Assembly (NCBI GenBank): GCA_023434265.1
Contig: JAEYTA010000194.1
Span: forward strand, 1-21,964
Direction of reading: 5' to 3'
From: Pseudomonadota bacterium
Lineage (GTDB): Bacteria; Pseudomonadota; Alphaproteobacteria; Caulobacterales; Caulobacteraceae
DNA: 21,964 bases
In this document: piece by piece, positions 14,268-20,774 of the stretch
Layout of the letters: every line of letters starts with the position of its first letter
Numbering within the stretch: the stretch's first letter is position 1
The notes under the pieces: generated by a model
Told to the model about the DNA's origin: nothing
Seen by the model: the letters and a program-made list of their open reading frames with translations, nothing else
Databases searched by the model: none
Program-made: the position numbers and the translations under genes

Positions 14268-16508
14268 TCAATCCATCAGCTGCTGCGCCAGATACACGTA
14301 ATGCCGCGCCCAGCGGCGGGCGTTGGCGATCGGGTCGGCGTCGTTGGAGTGCCCGCCCGCCGTCTCCTCGTAATAGAGGTGGTCGTGGCCCATCTCGCCC
14401 AGCCGCGCCGCGAACTTGCGCGCATGGCCCGGATGCACCCGGTCGTCGCGGGTGTTGGTGGTGATGTAGACGCGCGGATAGTCCGCATCCGGACGAAGCT
14501 GCTGGTAGGCCGAATAGCGGGCGATATACGCCGCCTCCTCGGGGATGCGCGGGTCGCCGTACTCGCCGATCCACGAGGCCCCGGCGGGCAGTTCGTGGTA
14601 GCGCAGCATGTCGATCAGCGGGCTCTCGATCACCGCCGCATTGATCAGCTCCGGATGCTGCGTCATCGCCACCGAGGTCAGCACCCCGCCGTTCGAACGG
14701 CCGTAGATGCCGGTGCGCCGGGGCGAGGTGATGCCCCGCTCGTGCAGGTCGCGCGCCACCGCCGCGAAGTCGTCGAAGGCCAGCTGCCGGTTCTCCTTCA
14801 GCACCGACTGGTGCCAGTCCGGCCCGAACTCGCCGCCGCCTCGGATGTTGGCGTTGACGTAGACCCCGCCGTTCTCGAGCCACAGCCTGCCCATCTCGGG
14901 GATGTAGGCCGGCGGCTTCGACACCTGGAAGCCGCCGTAGCCGTAGATGATCGTCGGCGCATGGCCGTCCATGATCAGCTCGCGCGGGCGGACGACGAAG
15001 TAGGGGATCTTGGTCCCGTCGCTCGAGGTCGCCTCGAACTGCTCGACCACATGGGTCGAGGCGTCGAAGCGGGCGGGGGCGGTGCGGAGGGTCTCCAGCG
15101 ATCCCGCTCCCACATCGGCGAGGCCCAGCGTCGGCGGCGTCAGGAAGCCTTGGGTCGATACGAAAACCTCGCCTCGCGATTTCGACGAATCGCCCAGCGA
15201 GACGTCGAGGTTTTCGGGCACAGCGACATCGGTGCGCGGCCAGCCGAACTCCCCGCGGTTCTGGAACACGGCGAGGCGGCCGACGACATTGTCGGAAATG
15301 GCCACCACGACGCGGTCGTGCATCACCCGGACGCCTCCGATCGACTGACGATCCGTCGGCACGAAGAGGGTGTCGGCCTGGTTGGAGATCGGAACCGCGT
15401 CGCCCGTGGCCCGCACGCACGAGATGCAGATCGCGAGCAGGGAGCCGGCCTTGTAGTCGCGGCCGGGTCGGGACCAGTCCTCGTCCGGAGACAGGATGAA
15501 CGACCCGCCCTGGACCCCGTAGACGCTGACGCGTTCCGGCAGGTCCAGCTTCACCGGCGAGCCGTCGACCAGCTCCCAGGTCTCGGACCGGAAGGTGTCG
15601 AGCGGGCGCGTGATCAGCACCGCCTGCACGGCGCCGGTCCGATCGCGGAACACGCTCGGGCTCACGCCATACCCACCGTCGCCCTGCTCGCCGCGATAGA
15701 CCTCGGTCGCCTGCGCCAGCTCTTGTCCGCGCTTCAGCGCCTTGACGATGTAGGGGTAGCCGCTCTCGGTCAGCGTCCCCGGCCCGAAGTCCGTCGCCAC
15801 CAGCAGGGTGTCGCGGTCCAGCCATTCGATGCGATGCTTGCCCTCCGGCAGCACGAAGCCGCCATCCACGAAGGCCTTCGTCGTGGTGTCGAACTCGCGC
15901 ACCACCACCGCGTCCTTGCCGCCGTCGGACAGATAGACCAGGCAGCGCGTCTCGTCCGGCGCAAGGCAGTCGGCGCCCTTCCACACCCAGTCCACGCCTT
16001 CGGCGCGCGCCAGGGCGTCGACGTCGATCAGCGTCTCCCAGTGCGTGTCGTCCGAGCGGTAGGAGTCCAGCGTCGTGCGCCGCCACACCCCCTTCGGATT
16101 GGCCGCGTCCTGCCAGAAATTCCCGATGCCGTCCCCGAGGAACGACGGCGAGGGAATGCGGTCCGTCGCCGTCAGGATCGCCTCGGCCTGCTGGCGGAAG
16201 GTCTCGTAGCGCGGGTCCCCGGTCAGGGCCGCCAGCGACCGCTCGTTCTCGGCCCGCACGAAGGCCATCGCCTCGGCCCCGTCCACCTCTTCCAGCGCCA
16301 GGTGATCGTCCGCCGCCCGCACCCCGGCCGGGGTCAGGTCGGCGGGGAAGTGGGGTCCGGGAAGCTGCACGGGCTGCAGATGCGCCAGATTCCGCGCGCG
16401 CGGCGTGGCGTAGTGCGCCTGGTCCATCGGATCGCCGGTCTGGGCCAGGACCGGGGCGGCGGCGAGCACCAACGCGGGAAGGGCGGCGGACAGGATCAGT
16501 CGGTTCAT
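14268..16508 (-). CDS. Secreted prolyl oligopeptidase family S9A, paralogue 1 (746 aa)
   Basis: Serine peptidase of family S9A (prolyl oligopeptidase/oligopeptidase B-like). A signal peptide MNRLILSAALPALVLAAAPVLA with likely cleavage after A22 predicts a periplasmic location. The N-terminal helical part and beta-propeller (to ~495) precede the alpha/beta-hydrolase domain: oxyanion Tyr in IIYGYGGFQVS (~Y523), NIRGGGEFGPDWHQ (554-567), nucleophile S605 in YGRSNGGVLTS, Asp in TRDDRVHPGHARKF (~D688/689) and His H720 in AGGHSNDAD. The triad appears complete. Two closely spaced cysteines (CISC, 361-364) lie in the propeller region. The gene is 152 bp downstream of a related peptidase gene on the same strand. 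It probably digests proline-containing or basic peptides in the periplasm; exact specificity unknown. Confidence 0.93.
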   Translation of the reverse strand: MNRLILSAALPALVLAAAPVLAQTGDPMDQAHYATPRARNLAHLQPVQLPGPHFPADLTPAGVRAADDHLALEEVDGAEAMAFVRAENERSLAALTGDPRYETFRQQAEAILTATDRIPSPSFLGDGIGNFWQDAANPKGVWRRTTLDSYRSDDTHWETLIDVDALARAEGVDWVWKGADCLAPDETRCLVYLSDGGKDAVVVREFDTTTKAFVDGGFVLPEGKHRIEWLDRDTLLVATDFGPGTLTESGYPYIVKALKRGQELAQATEVYRGEQGDGGYGVSPSVFRDRTGAVQAVLITRPLDTFRSETWELVDGSPVKLDLPERVSVYGVQGGSFILSPDEDWSRPGRDYKAGSLLAICISCVRATGDAVPISNQADTLFVPTDRQSIGGVRVMHDRVVVAISDNVVGRLAVFQNRGEFGWPRTDVAVPENLDVSLGDSSKSRGEVFVSTQGFLTPPTLGLADVGAGSLETLRTAPARFDASTHVVEQFEATSSDGTKIPYFVVRPRELIMDGHAPTIIYGYGGFQVSKPPAYIPEMGRLWLENGGVYVNANIRGGGEFGPDWHQSVLKENRQLAFDDFAAVARDLHERGITSPRRTGIYGRSNGGVLTSVAMTQHPELINAAVIESPLIDMLRYHELPAGASWIGEYGDPRIPEEAAYIARYSAYQQLRPDADYPRVYITTNTRDDRVHPGHARKFAARLGEMGHDHLYYEETAGGHSNDADPIANARRWARHYVYLAQQLMD

Positions 16509-16527
16509 TGCAGGCTCCGCGCTTCAA

Positions 16528-16653
16528 ATTCCTCCCCCGCAGGGGGAGGGGGACCATCCGGAGGATGGTGGAGGGGGTTCTGACCGCGAGCGCCGGTGGA
16601 TGGATCGCCCCCTCCACCGCTTCGCGGTCCCCTCCCCCTGCGGGGGGAGGAAT
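16528..16653. repeat. Four-hairpin extragenic palindromic element, family A copy 2
   Basis: Second family A element, between the two peptidase genes. The left arm has CCTCCCCC-GCA-GGGGGAGG and CCATCC-GGA-GGATGG. The right arm has ACCGC-TTC-GCGGT and CCTCCCCC-TGC-GGGGGGAGG, with ATTCCTCCC at the left end mirrored by GGGAGGAAT at the right. Compared with copy 1, the outer stems match almost exactly, while the inner stems have changed on both sides and still pair. Confidence 0.9.
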
Positions 16654-16660
16654 GTGAATC

Positions 16661-18835
16661 CTACTCGGCCGGCTGATCCATCAGCCGCCGCGTCAGATAG
16701 GTGTACTCCAGCGCCAGCCGCCGGGCGGTCTCGCGCAGGTTGGCGCCGGCCGCGTGGCCGCCGTCGGTGTTCTCGTAGAACAGCACGTCGTAGCCCAGCT
16801 CCTCCAGCCGCGCCGCCGCCTTGCGGGCGTGGCCCGGATGCACCCGGTCGTCCTTGGTCGAGGTGTGGATGAACACCTCCGGATAGGGCTGGCCGGCGGC
16901 CAGCCGCTGGTAGGGCGAATACTGCTCGATCCAGGCCCGCTGCTCGGGGATGTCCGGGTCGCCGTACTCCGCGATCCAGCTGTGGCCGGCCAGCAGGCGG
17001 TGGAAGCGCAACATGTCGAACAGCGGCACCTGGATCACCGCCGCGTTGATCAGGTCCGGGCGCTGGGTCAGCATCGCCCCCATGAACAGGCCGCCCTGCG
17101 AGCCGCCCATGATCCCCAGGCGCGGCTGGCTGGTGATCCCGCGCGCGATCAGGTTCTCGGCCACCGCCTGGAAGTCCTCGTGCGCCCGCTGGCGGTTCTC
17201 CTGCAACGCCGCCTGGTGCCAGCGCGGCCCGAACTCGCCGCCGCCGCGCGTGTTGGCCACGACATAGACCCCGCCGCGCTCCAGCCAGAGCTTGCCGACC
17301 GTGGCCGAATAGCCGGGCAGTAGCGACACCTGGTAGCCGCCGTAGCCGTACAGCAGCGTCGGGTTCGACCCGTCCAGCGGCATGGCCTCGCGATGGACCA
17401 CGAAATAAGGGATCATCGTCCCGTCGGCCGAGCGCGCCTCGAACTGCTCGACGGTCAGCCCCCCGGCGTCGAACTTGGCCGGCAGCTCCTTGACCACCCC
17501 GGCCTCGCCCGTCGCGGCGTCTGCCAGGTACAGGCTGGACGGATTCAGGTAGCCGGCCACGCTGACGAACACCTGGTCGTTCTGCTCGCTGGCCGAGCCG
17601 ACGCCGACCGTCACGTTCTCCGGCAGATCCAGCCGCGTCCGCGACCACTCGCCGGCCGGGTTGGGCTCGTAGACGTAGACCGCCCCGCGCACGTTCTCGG
17701 TCATGGCGACCACCAGCTTGTTGCGGGTGTTGCTGATGCCCTGCACCGCGTCGCGCTCGCCCGGGCGGATGACCAGCTGCGCCGGCGTCGCCGGATCGGC
17801 CAGCCAGCGCTCGAGGTCCCAGGCGATGACGTCGCCCGTCCGGAATTCCTGACCCGAGGGCGCGGTCCAGTCCTGGTCGGTGGTCACCACCAGCTGGCCC
17901 TGCACCAGGGCGTTGATGCTCGACTTGGCCGGCAGCTCCAGCCGCGTCGTCGTCCCGTCGGCGTTCAGCCGGTGCGTCTCGCTCTCGTAGAAATTGATCC
18001 CGCGGTTAATCAGGGTCGCGCGGATGTTCCCGTCGGCGTCGCGCAGGCTGTAGCCCGACACCGACACGTCGGTCGGCCGGCCGGTGAACACCGTCTGCGC
18101 CTGGTCGACCGTCTGGCCGCGCCTCAGGATCTTCACCACCATCGGGTAGCCCGAACTGGTCAGCGTGCCCGGCCCGAAGTCGCGCGCGATCAGCAGGGTG
18201 TCGGCGTCGATCCAGCTCGCTCCGCCCTTGGACTCCGGCAGCACGAAGCCGCCTTCGACGAAGGTCCCGGTGCTGCGGTCGAACTCGCGGATGGTCACCG
18301 CGTCCTTGCCGCCGTCCGACAGCATGACCAGGCACCGCGTCTCCTCCGGCGGCAGGCAGGTCGCGCCCTTGTAGACCCAGTTGGCTCCCTCGGCCGCCGC
18401 CAGGGCGTCGAAGTCCAGCACCGTCTCCCACTCCGGCTCGGCCGAGCGGTAGCTGTCCAGCGTCGTGGTCCGCCACACCCCGCGCACGTGCTCGGCGTCC
18501 TGCCAGAAGTTGTCGATGGTGCCGTCGCGATTGAAGCCCGGCGACGGGATGCGGTCGCGCGACTCGACGATCTCCAGCGCCTGGGCGTGCAGGGTCTCGA
18601 AGCGCGGGTCGCCGCGCAGCACGCCCAGCGAATGTTCGTTGTGCTGCTCGACCCAATCCATGGCCCGCGCGCCCTCGACCTCCTCCAGCCAGATGTAGGG
18701 GTCGGTCGCCTCCGAGCTGGCGAAGCCGGCCGCCGGCGCGGCCGACGAGGAAGCCGGAGACGAACTTTGGGCCATGGCGACGCTCGACAGGCAGGAGGTG
18801 GCGAGAAGCGCGGCGAGCGCGGCGGTGCGGATCAT
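16661..18835 (-). CDS. Secreted prolyl oligopeptidase family S9A, paralogue 2 (724 aa)
   Basis: Second S9A serine peptidase. The ATG at 18835 gives a good signal peptide (MIRTAALAALLATSCLSSVAMA, cleavage likely before Q23); a GTG 11 codons upstream would add a hydrophilic stretch and is less likely. A Ser/Ala-rich linker follows (24-40). The S9A N-terminal motif DPYIWLEEVEGARAMDWV is at 45-62. The catalytic domain has LLYGYGGYQVS (Tyr ~497), NTRGGGEFGPRWHQ (528-541), S579 in MGGSQGGLF, Asp in TKDDRVHPGHARK (~D662/663) and H694 in DGGHAAGAN. It is collinear with its downstream neighbour throughout, including the WR-x-TTLDSYRS block, indicating an old tandem duplication. A periplasmic peptide-scavenging role is inferred. 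The 3' end borders a palindromic element. Confidence 0.94.
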   Translation of the reverse strand: MIRTAALAALLATSCLSSVAMAQSSSPASSSAAPAAGFASSEATDPYIWLEEVEGARAMDWVEQHNEHSLGVLRGDPRFETLHAQALEIVESRDRIPSPGFNRDGTIDNFWQDAEHVRGVWRTTTLDSYRSAEPEWETVLDFDALAAAEGANWVYKGATCLPPEETRCLVMLSDGGKDAVTIREFDRSTGTFVEGGFVLPESKGGASWIDADTLLIARDFGPGTLTSSGYPMVVKILRRGQTVDQAQTVFTGRPTDVSVSGYSLRDADGNIRATLINRGINFYESETHRLNADGTTTRLELPAKSSINALVQGQLVVTTDQDWTAPSGQEFRTGDVIAWDLERWLADPATPAQLVIRPGERDAVQGISNTRNKLVVAMTENVRGAVYVYEPNPAGEWSRTRLDLPENVTVGVGSASEQNDQVFVSVAGYLNPSSLYLADAATGEAGVVKELPAKFDAGGLTVEQFEARSADGTMIPYFVVHREAMPLDGSNPTLLYGYGGYQVSLLPGYSATVGKLWLERGGVYVVANTRGGGEFGPRWHQAALQENRQRAHEDFQAVAENLIARGITSQPRLGIMGGSQGGLFMGAMLTQRPDLINAAVIQVPLFDMLRFHRLLAGHSWIAEYGDPDIPEQRAWIEQYSPYQRLAAGQPYPEVFIHTSTKDDRVHPGHARKAAARLEELGYDVLFYENTDGGHAAGANLRETARRLALEYTYLTRRLMDQPAE

Positions 18836-19065
18836 GCGGCTGTTCCCCGACGGAATGTCGGCCGGCACCTTACCGGCGGGCCGGGTCGCGGCAAGGCGGG
18901 CCCGCCGGAGGTTACGGATTTGTCATCCGGAGAGGGTCGAGGGGTGAGGGGCGAGGGGCGAGCGACGCCAGCCCGAGCCTTGCGCCCCGCTTCAGCCTTC
19001 GGGCGTCGGTCGAGGAGGCGGGGCCCGCGCGGTCGCCCTCACCCCTAGCCCCTAGCCCCTCGCCC
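18836..19065. other. Intergenic region between channel gene and peptidase 2 gene
   Basis: 230 bp without a supported gene. Its peptidase-proximal part should hold the promoter of the peptidase genes (leftward), but I could not recognise -35/-10 boxes with confidence. The remainder is the heptamer inverted element listed separately. Confidence 0.6.
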
Positions 19066-19069
19066 CTAG
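18939..19069. repeat. Inverted element built from tandem 7-bp units
   Basis: The left end has units GAGGGGT, GAGGGGC, GAGGGGC (18939-18959). The right end has four units CCCCTAG, CCCCTAG, CCCCTCG, CCCCTAG (19042-19069), which are approximately the reverse complement of the left ones. The TAG stop codon of the potassium channel gene (complement of 19066-19068) lies inside the last unit. The ~80 bp between the arms contain a CTTCAGCCTTCGGGCGTCGG-type GC-rich stretch with no gene. Its function is unknown. Confidence 0.75.
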
Positions 19070-19884
19070 TGATGCCCCTCGTCGGGAATGCACAGCACCT
19101 CCCCGCACGCCTTGCAGTGCACCGCGTCGGGGTCGTGCTTCTGCAGGCCGCAGGTGGGGCAGGGGAATTTCACCTTGTGCGGCCGCACCAGGGTCTGCGC
19201 CAGGCGCACGAACAGGGTGATGCCGGTCAGCATGATGACGATCGACAGCAGCCGCCCCCACGTCCCCGGCAGGGTGATGTCGCCATAGCCCGTGGTGGTC
19301 AGGCTGGAGACGGTGAAATACAGCGCGTCCAGATAGCCGTGGATGTCGGTGTGGTAGCCGCGGAAGGTGGCGTAGACGAAGCCTGTGGCCACGAACACGA
19401 AGGTCACCAGCGCCGCCAGCGCGCGGGTGATCTCCTCCACCCGCGTGTCGTCGAACTTGCGGCCCACGGTGCGCCAGAAGAAGTCCGAACTCAGAAGGGT
19501 CCACAGCCGCAGCATGCGCAGGAAGCCGAAATTGTTCAGCCACACGGGGAACAGCAGGGTGGCGAGGATGAACAGGTCGATCCACGTCGACGGCCGCTTC
19601 AGCCAGTCCCGGATGTCGGTGTACGCCAGCGCCCGGCCGGTCAGGTCGGCGATCAGCACGATCGCCACGATCACGTCGATCACATAGAAGGCCCAGCCCG
19701 CCTCGCGCAGGATCGGCGCCGCCAGGAAGAAGGCGATGATGGCGAAGTCGACCACGATCACCGCCAGCCGGAAGCGCACCGCCGCCGGCGAGGAGCCGTG
19801 GTAGAGGTAGCGCATGCGCGCCCGGAGGCGCAGGCCTTCGGCCTTCTCGGGAACGGGGCTCGGCGCGGAGTCGGTCTGGGCCAT
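19066..19884 (-). CDS. Voltage-gated-like potassium channel with C-terminal zinc ribbon (272 aa)
   Basis: Inner-membrane cation channel of the ion-transporter family. Hydrophobic segments are at about 39-57 (S1), 64-82 (S2), 101-117 (S3), a weakly charged S4-like helix (FLRMLRLWTLLSS, 121-133), S5 at ~155-172 and S6 at ~211-228. The pore loop carries the K+ selectivity filter SLTTTGYGDITLP (TTTGYGD 196-202). After S6 a short cytoplasmic domain reads KFPCPTCGLQ...VHCKACGEVLC, a zinc-ribbon-like CxxC...CxxC (C242, C245, C257, C260). The tail ends in GHH. S4 has few regular arginines, so voltage sensing may be weak. The stop codon is within a repeat element. It is divergent from dapF across 59 bp. 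Confidence 0.92.
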   Translation of the reverse strand: MAQTDSAPSPVPEKAEGLRLRARMRYLYHGSSPAAVRFRLAVIVVDFAIIAFFLAAPILREAGWAFYVIDVIVAIVLIADLTGRALAYTDIRDWLKRPSTWIDLFILATLLFPVWLNNFGFLRMLRLWTLLSSDFFWRTVGRKFDDTRVEEITRALAALVTFVFVATGFVYATFRGYHTDIHGYLDALYFTVSSLTTTGYGDITLPGTWGRLLSIVIMLTGITLFVRLAQTLVRPHKVKFPCPTCGLQKHDPDAVHCKACGEVLCIPDEGHH

Positions 19885-19930
19885 GACGCAGCGATAACGC
19901 GCGTCGCTCGCGCACGGAACCGGGCGGCGC

Positions 19931-19936
19931 TATATC
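19931..19936 (+). promoter_or_regulatory. Possible -10 element for dapF
   Basis: TATATC in an otherwise GC-rich 59-bp divergent gap. Transcription would begin about 7 bases later, at or just before the dapF ATG (19944), and no Shine-Dalgarno sequence is present between them. No good -35 box is seen at the matching distance, so this is tentative. Confidence 0.3.
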
Positions 19937-19943
19937 CCTCGCC

Positions 19944-20774
19944 ATGGCCCGCCCCTTCCTCAAGATGAACGGCGCCGGCAACGACTTCGTCGTCGTCGAC
20001 GCGCTCTCGACGCCGTTCGCCCCCACGGCCGAGCAGGCGCGCGCCATCGCCGACCGGGCGACGGGGCAGGGCTGCGACCAGCTGATCGCCATCGAGCCGT
20101 CCGACGGGGCCGACGCCTTCATGCGGGTGTGGAACGCCGACGGCGGCGTCGTCGAGACCTGCGGCAACGCCCTGCGCTGCGTCGGCGACGTGCTGATGCG
20201 CGCGACCGGCAAGGACCGCGTGGTGATCGACACGGCGGCCGGTCCCACCGTCGCCACCCGCGCCCCGGAGGGCCGGGTCCGCGTGGACATGGGGCCGCCG
20301 CGGCTCGGCTGGACGGAAATCCCCCTCGCCGAGGAAATGGACACCCGCGGCATCGAATTGCAGGTCGGCCCCATCGACGCGCCGCTGGTGCACACTCCCG
20401 GCGCCGTCTCCATGGGCAATCCGCACGTCGTCTTCTTCACGGACCGCCTCGACGACGGCTTCGTGCGCGGCACGGGGTCGCTGATCGAACACCACCCGCT
20501 GTTTCCCGAGGGGGTCAACGTCGGCTTCGCCCACGTCCTCGCCCCCGACCACATCCGGCTGCGGGTGTGGGAGCGCGGCGCCGGCCTGACGAAGGCCTGC
20601 GGCACCGGGGCCTGCGCGGCCCTGGTCGCCTGCGCGCGTCGCGGCCTGACCGGCCGGTCCGCGACCGTCGACGTCGACGGCGGCCGCCTGTCCATCGACT
20701 GGGACGAGGCCTCGGGTCACGTCTTCATGACCGGCCCCGTCGAGGTGGAGCGCACCGGCGCCCTCGACCTGTGA
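19944..20774 (+). CDS. dapF: Diaminopimelate epimerase (276 aa)
   Basis: Converts LL-2,6-diaminopimelate to the meso form for lysine and peptidoglycan synthesis; cytoplasmic and independent of PLP. The N-terminal FLKMNGAGNDFVVVDAL is diagnostic. The two catalytic cysteines are C73 in VVETCGNALRCVG and C219 in TKACGTGACAALVA. GNPHVVFF (159-166) and FPEGVNVGF (187-195) are the other conserved blocks, and the length is normal. The ATG at 19944 is where homology starts. The last codons overlap the next gene as GTGA (20771-20774), implying coupling with mtaB, a pairing widespread in alphaproteobacteria. Confidence 0.97.
   Translation: MARPFLKMNGAGNDFVVVDALSTPFAPTAEQARAIADRATGQGCDQLIAIEPSDGADAFMRVWNADGGVVETCGNALRCVGDVLMRATGKDRVVIDTAAGPTVATRAPEGRVRVDMGPPRLGWTEIPLAEEMDTRGIELQVGPIDAPLVHTPGAVSMGNPHVVFFTDRLDDGFVRGTGSLIEHHPLFPEGVNVGFAHVLAPDHIRLRVWERGAGLTKACGTGACAALVACARRGLTGRSATVDVDGGRLSIDWDEASGHVFMTGPVEVERTGALDL

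Noticed and set aside
14121..16583. 820-codon + strand open frame opposite the first peptidase
   Set aside because: It runs through two palindromic elements and has no recognisable domain; it is the shadow of the S9A gene.
13618..16617. 999-codon - strand open frame spanning the peptidase and the marR-type gene
   Set aside because: Reads across two genes in a wrong frame and through repeats; no domain resemblance.
18836..18868. GTG start 11 codons upstream for the second peptidase
   Set aside because: It would put hydrophilic residues before an otherwise good signal peptide.
18939..19069. Heptamer array considered as a CRISPR
   Set aside because: Units are 7 bp, tandem without spacers, and no cas genes are present.
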